Origin: Phenylobacterium sp. Root700
GTDB taxonomy: Bacteria; Pseudomonadota; Alphaproteobacteria; Caulobacterales; Caulobacteraceae
Length of the DNA stretch: 32,169 nucleotides
Direction: 5' to 3'
Assembly: GCF_001429025.1 (NCBI RefSeq)
Contig: NZ_LMHT01000034.1
Span: 50,736-82,904, forward strand
The first letter of the stretch is position 1. Each line of letters begins with the position of its first letter. The notes beneath the pieces were generated by a model that made no database searches, was not told the DNA's origin, and worked only from the letters and a program-made list of their open reading frames with translations. This document shows, piece by piece, positions 23,554 to 32,105 of the stretch. A program made the translations under genes and the position numbers.

Positions 23554-24417
23554 ATGTGTGACGACGATATCCATCAGGGCCTGATCGACGATCCGACCGT
23601 CTCGCGCCGCGCCTTCGGCCTGATGACCGTGGCCGCCGCCGGGATCGCCGGCTCGGCCCGCGCCGCGGCCCCGGTGGTCGAAAAGGACGTCGAGGTGAAG
23701 ACGCCGGACGGCATGGCCGACGCCGCCCTGTTCTATCCGCAGGGCAAGGGCTCCTGGCCCGCCGTGGTGATCTGGCCCGACGTGGTCAGCCTGCGCCCGG
23801 TGTTCCGCGAGATGGGCCGTCGGCTCGCCGCCGAGGGCTATGTCGTGCTGGTTCCCAACCTCTATTACCGGGTCAAGCGCGCGCCGGTCGTGGAGGGCGG
23901 CTTCAACTTCGCCAATCCCGACGATCGCGCCAAGCTGGCGCCGATGCGCGCCACCGTCACCCCGGAGGGGACCGCCCGCGACGCAGCCGCCTATATCGCC
24001 TTCCTGGACGCCCAGCCGCAGACCAACCGCAAGAAGAAGGTCGGGACCCAGGGCTATTGCATGGGCGGCCCGCTGGCCTTCTTCACCGCCGGCGCGGTCC
24101 CGGCCCGCGTGGGCGCGGTGGCCAGCTTCCATGGCGGGGGTCTTTACACCGACCAGCCCAACAGCCCGCACCTGACCCTGCCGGGGAGCCACGCGGAATA
24201 TCTGGTCCTGGTCGCCGACAACGACGACAAGCAGGACCCGACCGCCAAGGAAAAGATCAAGACCGCCCTGGACGCCGCCAAGCGTCCGAACAAGGTCGAG
24301 GTCTATGCCGGCGCCGCCCACGGTTGGACCGTCAAAGGCAGCCAGGTCTACAACGAGCCCGCCGCCGAAAAGGCCTGGGCCGAACTGCTGGCGCTCTATA
24401 AGCGCGCCCTGGGCTAA
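23554..24417 (+). CDS. Dienelactone hydrolase family protein with Tat signal
   Basis: A 287-residue alpha/beta hydrolase of the dienelactone hydrolase family. The N-terminus carries a twin-arginine signal, TVSRRAFGLMTVAAAGIAG (Arg18-Arg19), ending near SARAAA, so the protein should be exported folded by the Tat system. The nucleophile is Cys169 in GTQGYCMGGPLAFF, as in true dienelactone hydrolases. The acid is likely Asp222 or Asp224 in VADNDDK, and the base His256 in GAAHGW. The export of an enzyme normally cytoplasmic in chloroaromatic degradation is unusual, but exported homologues exist. The substrate is unknown. It is divergent from the small membrane protein gene and followed by a strong hairpin. 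Confidence 0.88.
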   Translation: MCDDDIHQGLIDDPTVSRRAFGLMTVAAAGIAGSARAAAPVVEKDVEVKTPDGMADAALFYPQGKGSWPAVVIWPDVVSLRPVFREMGRRLAAEGYVVLVPNLYYRVKRAPVVEGGFNFANPDDRAKLAPMRATVTPEGTARDAAAYIAFLDAQPQTNRKKKVGTQGYCMGGPLAFFTAGAVPARVGAVASFHGGGLYTDQPNSPHLTLPGSHAEYLVLVADNDDKQDPTAKEKIKTALDAAKRPNKVEVYAGAAHGWTVKGSQVYNEPAAEKAWAELLALYKRALG

Positions 24418-24423
24418 GGCTCT

Positions 24424-24448
24424 CGCCGCCCTGCACCCCAGGGCGGCG
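24424..24448. terminator. Hairpin between convergent genes
   Basis: CGCCGCCCTG (24424-24433) pairs perfectly with CAGGGCGGCG (24439-24448) around a 5-nt loop. It sits in the 48 bp between the convergent dienelactone hydrolase and DUF3237 genes. There is no T tract, but the position and stem strength suit a bidirectional stop. Confidence 0.65.
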
Positions 24449-24465
24449 ACGCCAAGGCGCTTGCC

Positions 24466-24906
24466 TTAGCTAAGTTCAAATACGCGCAGCCGCACGCAGT
24501 CCGGCGCGCGCTCGCCGACAGCGACCGCCATCAGGGCGTTGAGGCGCGACAGGCCGGGCGCGGCGGTGCGCAGGCGCACGGCGGTCCGGAAATAGTAGCT
24601 GGCCGGATCAACAGACTCGCCACGCGCCAGGGCCTCCAGGACCGCCGGCGGGCCATGGCGCAAGCCGTCGGAGGCCACCTCCACCGTCCCGTGGCCGTCG
24701 ATCTGCAGGACGTAGTGGGCGGCGATATCCATCCGGCCGTCCGGCCAGATGCTCTGCCAGTCGCCGCCGCCGGCCAGGACCTTGCCGGTCAGGCCGCCGC
24801 CCACCGTGCCGCCGACAATGGGAATGAACCGCCTGCCGGCGTCGATCTGGACGGGTGGGGCGACCAGCACCTCCAAGGTCATCAGCGGCGTGAGGGCGGG
24901 CGTCAT
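24466..24906 (-). CDS. DUF3237 family protein
   Basis: A 146-residue protein matching the DUF3237 family, a small beta-barrel fold of unknown function. Characteristic segments are FIPIVGGTVGGGLTGKVLAGGGDWQ (about residues 27-51), DIAAHYVLQIDGHGTVEVASDGLRHG and YYFRTAVRLRTAAPGLSRLNALMAVAVGER. There is no signal peptide. Its ATG overlaps the stop of the upstream FAD monooxygenase (ATGA), so the two are translationally coupled. It probably acts on the same pathway; an auxiliary role on the hydroxylated product is speculation. Confidence 0.85.
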   Translation of the reverse strand: MTPALTPLMTLEVLVAPPVQIDAGRRFIPIVGGTVGGGLTGKVLAGGGDWQSIWPDGRMDIAAHYVLQIDGHGTVEVASDGLRHGPPAVLEALARGESVDPASYYFRTAVRLRTAAPGLSRLNALMAVAVGERAPDCVRLRVFELS

Positions 24907-26126
24907 CGAGAAACCTCCTTGGGGCGCAGGCCCGTCAGCACCTTGTAGCGGGCGGCCATGGCTTCCAGCTCACCAGGCGCGAACACGTCCTCGATGCGCT
25001 CGAAGCCGCCTGGCGCACGCTCCTGCGCCAGCTGCATGCACTGCTCGGGACCATTGCCGCGATTGGCCAGGACGATGGCCGCGGTGGCCGAGAGCCGCGC
25101 CTGTTCGTAGGCCGCGAGACCGGCCGCCGGCTCGGCGTTCGCCGCCAGGGCCTGAGCCAAGGCCCGCGCGTCGAGGATCGCCTGGCTCGCCCCGTTCGAG
25201 CCGATCGGATACATCGGGTGGGCGGCGTCTCCCAGCAGCGTGACCCGGCCATGGCTCCATCGCGGCAACGGATCGCGGTCCACCATCGGGTATTCGTAGA
25301 CCGCCTCGGCGCCTTCGATCAGGCCCGGCACGTCCAGCCAGTCGAACCGCCAGTCCTCGAACCGGGGCAGGAAATCCTCCAGCGCGCCGCGCCGGTTCCA
25401 GTCCTCGCGCCGCAAGCTCTGGGCGATGCGCAGTTCGGCGATCCAGTTGATCTGCTGGCGGCCGTCGGCGCGCGGCGCACTGATCGGATAGGCGACGAAT
25501 TTCTGATCCTGGTGACCGGCCATGATCATGCTGGCGCCGGTCAGGAAGGGCGCCGCCAGGGTCGTGGCGCGCCACAGGATCCGCCCCGAATAGATTGGCG
25601 GGTCCTCGCCCGGATAGAAGGCCGAACGGGCGAACGAGTGAATGCCGTCGGCGGCGACGAGAATGTCGGCCGGCAGCGTGAAGGCCTCGCCCCCGGCGCT
25701 CACGAACCGCCCTGTCACCTGGCGCTGGTCCTGGTCGAACCCCGCCAGCCGCCGGTCGCAGACCACATGCTCAGGGCCAAGCCGCGCGATGGCCGCCTCC
25801 AGCAGCACCGATTGCAGCACGCCGCGCGGCAGCGAAATCTGCGGCGCGGCGTGACCGGCCAGGACACCGCGCGGCTCGCCCCAGACCCGCTGGCCCAGCC
25901 GGTTAAAATAGACAAGTTCGCGGGTCGCCACGCCTTGCGCGACCAGATCGTCCAGCAGCCCAAGCTCGGCCAGGATCTGCGCCGCATGCGGCAACAGGTT
26001 GATGCCGACGCCCAGCGGCAGGATCTCGCGAGCGGCCTCGAAGACGCTCACCTCGTGCCCCGCCGCATGCAGGGCCAGGGCGGTGGCCAGGCCGCCTATG
26101 CCGGCGCCGGCGATGATCACGCGCAT
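24903..26126 (-). CDS. FAD-dependent monooxygenase (PhzS/salicylate hydroxylase-like)
   Basis: A 407-residue class A flavoprotein monooxygenase. The dinucleotide-binding motif GAGIGG (residues 7-12) opens the protein, the DG motif appears in ILVAADGIHSFAR, and the second FAD motif is LLGDAAHPMYPIGSNGASQA in the C-terminal half. Family members hydroxylate aromatic substrates using NAD(P)H and O2 in the cytoplasm. The IGSNGASQ form is common in the PhzS-like flavin-dependent oxidoreductase subgroup. It is the first gene of a two-gene operon with DUF3237 and is divergent from a MarR regulator. A perfect palindrome lies 25-43 bp upstream of its start, so MarR control by the aromatic substrate is the simple model. 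Confidence 0.92.
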   Translation of the reverse strand: MRVIIAGAGIGGLATALALHAAGHEVSVFEAAREILPLGVGINLLPHAAQILAELGLLDDLVAQGVATRELVYFNRLGQRVWGEPRGVLAGHAAPQISLPRGVLQSVLLEAAIARLGPEHVVCDRRLAGFDQDQRQVTGRFVSAGGEAFTLPADILVAADGIHSFARSAFYPGEDPPIYSGRILWRATTLAAPFLTGASMIMAGHQDQKFVAYPISAPRADGRQQINWIAELRIAQSLRREDWNRRGALEDFLPRFEDWRFDWLDVPGLIEGAEAVYEYPMVDRDPLPRWSHGRVTLLGDAAHPMYPIGSNGASQAILDARALAQALAANAEPAAGLAAYEQARLSATAAIVLANRGNGPEQCMQLAQERAPGGFERIEDVFAPGELEAMAARYKVLTGLRPKEVSR

Positions 26127-26150
26127 ATCCGTCGTCCTCTCGAACGCTAT

Positions 26151-26169
26151 TTGTTATGCACCATAACAA
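26151..26169. promoter_or_regulatory. MarR operator candidate (perfect 8-3-8 palindrome)
   Basis: TTGTTATG-CAC-CATAACAA, a perfect inverted repeat of AT-rich sequence in a very GC-rich region, lies between the FAD monooxygenase and MarR genes. Length and spacing fit a MarR dimer site. It is 25 bp from the monooxygenase start and would overlap its promoter. Confidence 0.75.
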
Positions 26170-26241
26170 TATGGGTTTGGACTTCAACGCTCCGTTGCGA
26201 TCAGCCTAGTGACCGCAGGGCGATGCGAGGGCGAGGACGCG

Positions 26242-26706
26242 ATGAGCCAGGATGAAAAGCGGCGGTTTGATCCGCATCGGCCGGGCGTCGACTACGGGGT
26301 CCTGGACGAGTTGATCGGCTATGGCCTGCGCCGGGCGCAGATCCGGATGACCGAGGCCTTCGACGCCCAACTGGGCGGGCTCGGCGTCACCACCCAGCGC
26401 TTCTCGGCCCTGGTGCTGATCGCGTCGAACCCAGGCCTGAAGCAGACCGAACTGGCCAGCCTCATGGGCATCGCCCGCTCCGGCGCGCTCGCCATCACCC
26501 GGGCCCTGATCGCGCATGGTCTGATTAAGCAGCATCCGGCCCCCGGCGACGCGCGGGCCCAGGCGCTGTTCCTTTCGCCGTTCGGCGAGGTGAAGCTGCC
26601 GCAGATCGTGGACCTGGTCCGCGCACATGACCGCGAACTGGTGCGAGGTTTCTCCGCCGCCGAGGTGGAGACCCTCAAGTCCCTGCTGGAGCGGATTCAA
26701 ACCTGA
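26242..26706 (+). CDS. MarR family transcriptional regulator
   Basis: A 154-residue winged-helix regulator. The core reads TQRFSALVLIASNPGLKQTELASLMGIARSGALAITRALIAHGLIKQHPAPGDARAQALFLSPFGE, that is helix-turn-helix followed by the beta-wing with the conserved D-x-R (GDARAQ). MarR proteins usually repress a neighbouring operon and release DNA on binding a phenolic ligand. I chose the ATG at 26242 because GAGGACG precedes it; the frame is open from 26209. It is divergent from the FAD monooxygenase/DUF3237 operon, with a perfect palindrome in the gap. The gene downstream (tacA) is separated by 166 bp and is probably unrelated. Confidence 0.92.
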   Translation: MSQDEKRRFDPHRPGVDYGVLDELIGYGLRRAQIRMTEAFDAQLGGLGVTTQRFSALVLIASNPGLKQTELASLMGIARSGALAITRALIAHGLIKQHPAPGDARAQALFLSPFGEVKLPQIVDLVRAHDRELVRGFSAAEVETLKSLLERIQT

Positions 26707-26765
26707 TCGACGCAGGCATGGTTTACCGAACCTAACCATGCCCGTTAACGCCCGACTCAGGACTC
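26694..26765. promoter_or_regulatory. Cell-cycle-type regulatory region upstream of tacA (GANTC sites, CtrA-like half-sites)
   Basis: Three GANTC sequences, the target of the CcrM methylase in Caulobacterales, lie at 26694 (GATTC), 26754 (GACTC) and 26761 (GACTC). Between them are TTTACC (26722), CTAACCAT (26732-26739, 7/8 match to a CtrA half-site TTAACCAT) and GTTAAC (26744-26749). The start of tacA is at 26873. No exact TTAA-N7-TTAA site is present, so CtrA binding is only a possibility. Confidence 0.45.
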
Positions 26766-26872
26766 CGAAACCCCGCCTTTACCCCCCTCCTGTATCAATT
26801 CGAGCCAACAAGAGCCTCGTTCGACCAGTCCATCGGCGAAACGAGCGTCCGTTCCAGGTGTGGGTGTTTCAA

Positions 26873-28372
<1,500 letters not shown>

Positions 28373-28388
28373 GGGCAAACCCACACAC

Positions 28389-28531
28389 CTCGTCATCCTA
28401 GGCCTTGTGCCTAGGACCCCTCCCGCGGCTTCAACTGAACTGAGGGGGCGGAGCGACGAGGTCGAGCTACCGGCTTTCACTGTTCGAGTGACGGCTCGAG
28501 GGGTCCTAGGCACAAGGCCTAGGATGACGAG
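28389..28531. repeat. Palindromic repeat, family 3: perfect 34-bp inverted repeats around a 75-bp centre
   Basis: The arm at 28389-28422 (starting CTCGTCATCCTAGGC, ending CTAGGACCCCTC) is the exact reverse complement of 28498-28531. Each arm also folds on itself (CCTAGGC-CTTGT-GCCTAGG). The centre contains CACTGTTCGAGTG, a small hairpin. It lies between the convergent tacA and small basic protein genes and shares CTCGTCATCC ends with family 1. It has no coding capacity. Confidence 0.85.
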
Positions 28532-28573
28532 CCTTGGGTTCCCCGACTGCGCGGGGTGAGCGACCTATGCTGG

Positions 28574-28891
28574 TCAATCTTCGGAATACGGCTTGGCTCG
28601 CCGCTTGAAGGGCCGCCTCTGCAGCTCCTTCTTCTCGCCCTTGGCCTTGGCGGCGATCTCCTTGAGCTTCACCGTCTGCAGCGCCGAGAGCGCCTCGCCG
28701 GCCGCGCCCTTCTCGGGATCCCCGAAGGCGCGACCGAAGGTCTTCACGCGTTCCTCGACCGAGCCGAGGAACTCCCCCTCCCAGTCCGAAAGTTTCACAT
28801 CAGCGCGGTCCGCCTGGCGACGGACCCGCTTCAGTGCGTTGAGCGCGGCCCGCTTGGCCTGCTCCTTCCGGTCTGGCGGGGCTCGCTTCAA
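28574..28891 (-). CDS. Uncharacterised small basic protein co-translated with GapR
   Basis: A 105-residue, lysine/arginine-rich hydrophilic protein that I do not recognise. It has a basic N-terminal helix ([21 protein letters not shown]), a middle block [28 protein letters not shown], and a basic C-terminal tail with [23 protein letters not shown]. There is no signal or membrane segment, so it is cytoplasmic. It starts at TTG (28891-28889), which overlaps the gapR stop as TTGA; no in-frame ATG is available, so the TTG is forced. Coupling to gapR suggests a related role, perhaps with nucleic acid given its charge, but this is inference. The palindromic repeat at 28389 follows it. Confidence 0.75.
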   Translation of the reverse strand: MKRAPPDRKEQAKRAALNALKRVRRQADRADVKLSDWEGEFLGSVEERVKTFGRAFGDPEKGAAGEALSALQTVKLKEIAAKAKGEKKELQRRPFKRRAKPYSED

Positions 28892-29154
28892 ATCTCTCCC
28901 ATCGCCGAGAGGTAGAGGTCGAGGATAGCTTCTTCCTCGAGCCGCTTGGCGCGGTCCTGCTTACGGATGCGGACCACCTTGCGCAGGATCTTGACGTCGA
29001 AACCGTTGCCCTTGGCCTCGGCGAAGACTTCCTTGATCTGCTCGGCGATCTCCGACTTCTCCTGCTCGAGGCGCTCGATGCGCTCGATGATGCTCTTAAG
29101 CTGGCCCTGGGCGGCCTGGTTCAGGATATCGCCGTGGGCGGAGTCGTCGGACAT
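28888..29154 (-). CDS. gapR: GapR, DUF2312 DNA-binding chromosome-structuring protein
   Basis: An 88-residue DUF2312 protein. The central part ([20 protein letters not shown], then [20 protein letters not shown]) is a long coiled-coil-forming helix. The C-terminal part [33 protein letters not shown] holds the basic DNA-contacting residues. This is nearly identical in pattern to the Caulobacter nucleoid-associated protein GapR, which binds AT-rich, overtwisted DNA ahead of replication and transcription forks and supports topoisomerases. The ATG at 29154 gives the family length. It is the first gene of a two-gene unit, its TGA overlapping the TTG of the basic protein gene. A Caulobacter-type promoter match is at 29198-29226. 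Confidence 0.93.
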   Translation of the reverse strand: MSDDSAHGDILNQAAQGQLKSIIERIERLEQEKSEIAEQIKEVFAEAKGNGFDVKILRKVVRIRKQDRAKRLEEEAILDLYLSAMGEI

Positions 29155-29197
29155 GGGATCAAGGTCTCACAGGTCTGGGGTGGCGGAAAGGCGCGCG

Positions 29198-29226
29198 AAC
29201 CTAGCGGCGAGACCGGGCTCTGTCAT
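29198..29226 (-). promoter_or_regulatory. Candidate gapR promoter
   Basis: On the minus strand, ATGACAG (29226-29220) and GCTAGGTT (29205-29198) are separated by 14 bp. This approximates the Caulobacter housekeeping consensus TTGACGS-N10-14-GCTANAWC, with two or so mismatches per box. It is about 45 bp upstream of the gapR ATG. Confidence 0.4.
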
Positions 29227-29285
29227 CCGCGCGCTGAACCTTAGCTGCAGCCAAGTCGTTGAGACGGAACGACGCGGAGTTTCCC

Positions 29286-29870
29286 ATGCCCCATTCCAAG
29301 AACCGTCCGACCCAGAGCGAGGCCGAGGCCGCCGTGCGCACCCTGATCGAATGGGCGGGCGATGATCCCGACCGCGAGGGCCTGCTGGAGACCCCGACGC
29401 GGGTCGCCAAGGCCTATAAGGAGCTGTTCTCCGGCTACGAGACCGACCCGCGCGACTATCTTGAGCGCACCTTCGACGAGGTCGGGGGCTATGACGAACT
29501 GGTGGTGCTGCGCGACATCCGGGTGGTGAGCTTCTGCGAGCACCACATGCTGCCGTTCCTGGGCAAGGCCCATGTCGGCTACCTGCCGTCCAACCGCGTG
29601 GTGGGCATCTCCAAGCTGGCCCGCGTCGTCCACGGCTTCGCCCGGCGGCTGCAGATCCAGGAGAAGCTCACCGCCGAGATTGCCGGCGCGATCCAGGACA
29701 TCCTGCAGCCCAAGGGCGTCGGGGTGGTGATCGTCTCCGAGCACAGCTGCATGACCATGCGCGGGGTCAACACGCCCGGCTCGCGCCTGACCACCAGCCA
29801 TCTGCTGGGCGTGGTCCGCGACGATCCGCGCACCCGCCAGGAGTTCCTGGAGTTCGTCAGGAACGGCTGA
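29286..29870 (+). CDS. folE: GTP cyclohydrolase I
   Basis: A 194-residue GTP cyclohydrolase I, which converts GTP to 7,8-dihydroneopterin triphosphate, the first step of tetrahydrofolate synthesis. The zinc ligands are Cys84 and His87 in [12 protein letters not shown] and Cys155 in [30 protein letters not shown] and the QIQEKLT segment are classical. I chose the ATG at 29286 (CGGAG upstream); the frame is open from 29259 with nine more residues. It is divergent from gapR and convergent with the HAD gene. It is a monocistronic housekeeping gene. Confidence 0.96.
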   Translation: MPHSKNRPTQSEAEAAVRTLIEWAGDDPDREGLLETPTRVAKAYKELFSGYETDPRDYLERTFDEVGGYDELVVLRDIRVVSFCEHHMLPFLGKAHVGYLPSNRVVGISKLARVVHGFARRLQIQEKLTAEIAGAIQDILQPKGVGVVIVSEHSCMTMRGVNTPGSRLTTSHLLGVVRDDPRTRQEFLEFVRNG

Positions 29871-29915
29871 GGCGGCGCTGCCCATAGGGCGGCGGCGGCT
29901 TAGGCCCGTTCACAG

Positions 29916-30530
29916 TCAGAGGAGGCGACGCGCTTCCAGCGCGGGGCGCAGCGCCGCCGGATCGGTGAAGTGATGCACGTCGAAGCCGAAGGTCTCGGCG
30001 GCGCGGATGTTCCACGCCGAATCGTCGACGAACAGCACCTCGGCCGGCGTCAGGCCGAACCGCTCGCAGGCCAGGGCGTAGAAGGCCGGATCGGGCTTCA
30101 TCACCCCGTCGTGGGCTGAAACCACATAGTTCCGCAGCCGCTTGAACGCCGGGCTCATGGCGATCGTCCCCGGGAAGGTCTCGTGGGACATGTTGGTCAC
30201 GCCGAACTGGGGCACGCCAGCGGCGTGCAGCGCCTCGATGGCGGCCTCGGTCTCCGGGATCGGACCGGAGAACATCTCCCACCACCTGGTCTCCCAGGCG
30301 TGGATCGCATCGGAATATTCCGGGAAGCGCGCCAGCAGCGGCGCGCGGTTGTCCGCGAACGTCACGCCCAGGTCGTGGGCGACGTGCCAGTCCATGGTGC
30401 AGACATGGGAAAGGAACCGGTCGGCTTCGGCCGGTTCCTTGAAGAACTTGTCGTAGAGCGTGCGCGGGTTCCAGCGCACGATGACATTACCAATGTCCCA
30501 CAAGACGGCTTTGACGGCCGCCTCAGGCAT
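29916..30530 (-). CDS. HAD-superfamily phosphatase (class IA, YihX-like)
   Basis: A 204-residue HAD hydrolase. Motif I is VLWDIGNVIVRW (nucleophile Asp12; the second Asp of the common DxD is Gly, as in the YihX-like DxGNV group). Motif II is FGVTNMSHE, motif III is GVMKPDPAFY and motif IV VLFVDDSAWN. Between motifs I and II lies a helical cap. Members are small-molecule phosphatases, often on sugar phosphates or other metabolites; the substrate here is unknown. The ATG at 30530 begins one base after the rpmJ stop (TGAGATG), so it is read from the rpmJ promoter. Its expression would then track ribosome synthesis. Confidence 0.9.
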   Translation of the reverse strand: MPEAAVKAVLWDIGNVIVRWNPRTLYDKFFKEPAEADRFLSHVCTMDWHVAHDLGVTFADNRAPLLARFPEYSDAIHAWETRWWEMFSGPIPETEAAIEALHAAGVPQFGVTNMSHETFPGTIAMSPAFKRLRNYVVSAHDGVMKPDPAFYALACERFGLTPAEVLFVDDSAWNIRAAETFGFDVHHFTDPAALRPALEARRLL

Positions 30531-30531
30531 C

Positions 30532-30657
30532 TCAGCCTTGCTTGGCTTTGAAGCGGGGGTTGGTCTTGTTGATGACGTAGACGACGCCTTTGCGACGCAC
30601 GAGCTTGCAGTCGCGGTGGCGAGTCTTGAGCGACTTAAGCGAGCTTCTGACCTTCAT
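30532..30657 (-). CDS. rpmJ: 50S ribosomal protein L36
   Basis: A 41-residue protein of the L36 family: [20 protein letters not shown], then [20 protein letters not shown] and a final Gly. It contains only one cysteine (Cys17), so it is the zinc-free form common in alphaproteobacteria. It begins at the ATG ending at 30657 and stops with TGA one base before the HAD gene. A very good sigma-70 promoter is about 57 bp upstream. It is too short for a length-filtered gene caller to see easily. Confidence 0.95.
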   Translation of the reverse strand: MKVRSSLKSLKTRHRDCKLVRRKGVVYVINKTNPRFKAKQG

Positions 30658-30713
30658 GGACCTAATTCTCGGGCGCCGGGTTTTCACCCAGGGGGTTATC
30701 TACAGAGCGGGCG

Positions 30714-30742
30714 CGTATACGGGGCTGAGGCTTTTGAGTCAA
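30714..30742 (-). promoter_or_regulatory. rpmJ promoter
   Basis: On the minus strand, TTGACT (30742-30737) and TATACG (30719-30714) are 17 bp apart. This is close to the sigma-70 consensus and the best promoter match seen in the window. Transcription would start near 30707, leaving about 50 nt of leader before the rpmJ ATG. Confidence 0.7.
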
Positions 30743-30812
30743 CGCCCGGCGCGATTGATGTCCATCGCGGCCTTGTGATTGAGGCCTGCGCGACGCACCG
30801 CTAGGCTGCCTT

Positions 30813-32090
30813 ATGGACCGTCGCATATTCCTTGTCTTGCTTCTCGCCGGCTGCAGCAGCCCCTCCTCGCCCAACCTGGCGCAGGCCACGCCCGCGCCGG
30901 CCCCCACGACGCCGCCGGCCGGACCCGCCGCGCCGCCCTCGTCAGGCGACGCCGGGTTCGACGAATGGCGCGGCCAGTTTCGCACCCGCGCCATGGGCGC
31001 AGGGCTGTCCGCAGGCCTGATCGACCGGGAACTGACAGGGGTTACGCCCAATCCCCGGGTGATCAGCCTGGATTCGGCCCAGCCGGAATTCTCCAAGCCG
31101 GTCGGCGACTATATAAAGGGCACGGTCAGCGATGAACGCATCGCGCGCGGCCAGCGCTATCGGAGCGAGCTGCCGTTCTGGCCGGGTATAGAGCAGCAGT
31201 ACGGCGTGCCGCGCGACATCCTGATCGCGGTCTGGGCCATGGAGAGCGCCTTCGGGGCCGTCCAGGGCGACTTCGACGTCATCCGCTGCATGGCCAGCCT
31301 CGCCTATCACGGCCGCCGCCGGAACTTCGCCGAGGGCGAGCTGATCGCGGCCTTGCGGATCATCGATTCGGGCGAGGCCTCCCGCGCCCAGCTCAAGGGC
31401 TCCTGGGCCGGCGCCATGGGCCAGACCCAGTTCCTGCCGTCCAACTACCTCGCCACCGCCGTGGACGGCGACAGGGACGGCAAGCGCGACATCTGGGGCT
31501 CCAGCAACGACGCCCTGGCCTCGGCGGCCAACCTGCTGGCCAAGGGCGGCTGGGTGCGCGGCCAGAGCTGGGCGCGCGAAGTCACCCTGCCCGCCGATTT
31601 CGACTACAGCCTGACCGAGGGTCCACGCGAGACGCCGGACTGGTGGGCCCAGATCGGCGTGCGCCCCGCCGACGGCCGCCCGTGGTCCGCCGCCGACCTC
31701 TTGGCCAAGGCCCAGCTGGCGGCGCCTGCAGGCGCGAGCGGGCCGGTCTTCCTGCTGCTGCCGAACCACTTCGCGATCCGCACCTACAACAACTCGACGG
31801 CCTATGCGCTGGGCGTGGGGCTGCTGGCCGACCGGTTCGCCGGCGGCGCGCCGCTGGTCACCGCCTGGCCCTACGAGACGCCGCTGGCCATCGGTGACCG
31901 GATCAGCGCCCAGACCGCCCTGCTGCGGCTCGGCTTCAATCCGGGCGAGCCGGACGGGGTGGTGGGCGTCAACACCCGCACGGCCCTGCGCAACTGGCAG
32001 AAGGCCCGCGGCCTGACCGCCGACGGCTATCTCTCCATGGAGATGGTGCGGCGCCTGAACGTCGAGGCCGGCGCCCTGCCGGCGGCGTAG
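30813..32090 (+). CDS. Lytic murein transglycosylase (MltB-like) with peptidoglycan-binding domain, lipoprotein
   Basis: A 425-residue predicted outer-membrane lipoprotein. A short signal ends in the lipobox LLAGC (Cys14), followed by a Pro/Ala-rich linker to about residue 47. The catalytic domain (about 48-340) is the MltB type, with the catalytic Glu144 in AVWAMESAFGAVQG and LKGSWAGAMGQTQFLPSNY, then VDGDRDGKRDIWGSSNDALASAANLL. The last 60 residues (AIGDRISAQTALLRLGFNPGEPDGVVGVNTRTALRNWQ) form a peptidoglycan-binding domain. It cleaves the glycan strand to 1,6-anhydro-muropeptides during cell-wall turnover. The ATG at 30813 fits the signal peptide. It is divergent from rpmJ. Confidence 0.93.
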   Translation: MDRRIFLVLLLAGCSSPSSPNLAQATPAPAPTTPPAGPAAPPSSGDAGFDEWRGQFRTRAMGAGLSAGLIDRELTGVTPNPRVISLDSAQPEFSKPVGDYIKGTVSDERIARGQRYRSELPFWPGIEQQYGVPRDILIAVWAMESAFGAVQGDFDVIRCMASLAYHGRRRNFAEGELIAALRIIDSGEASRAQLKGSWAGAMGQTQFLPSNYLATAVDGDRDGKRDIWGSSNDALASAANLLAKGGWVRGQSWAREVTLPADFDYSLTEGPRETPDWWAQIGVRPADGRPWSAADLLAKAQLAAPAGASGPVFLLLPNHFAIRTYNNSTAYALGVGLLADRFAGGAPLVTAWPYETPLAIGDRISAQTALLRLGFNPGEPDGVVGVNTRTALRNWQKARGLTADGYLSMEMVRRLNVEAGALPAA

Positions 32091-32105
32091 GGACACGGCA
32101 GAGAT

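Noticed and set aside
22749..23555. A 268-residue version of the YdjM-like membrane protein
   Set aside because: The 56 added residues show no signal or domain. The internal ATG at 23387 has a ribosome site and gives the family N-terminus.
28389..28531. Possible insertion sequence or attachment site
   Set aside because: The perfect inverted repeats enclose only 75 bp with no transposase frame, and no integrase or tRNA gene is near. It is treated as a non-autonomous palindromic repeat.
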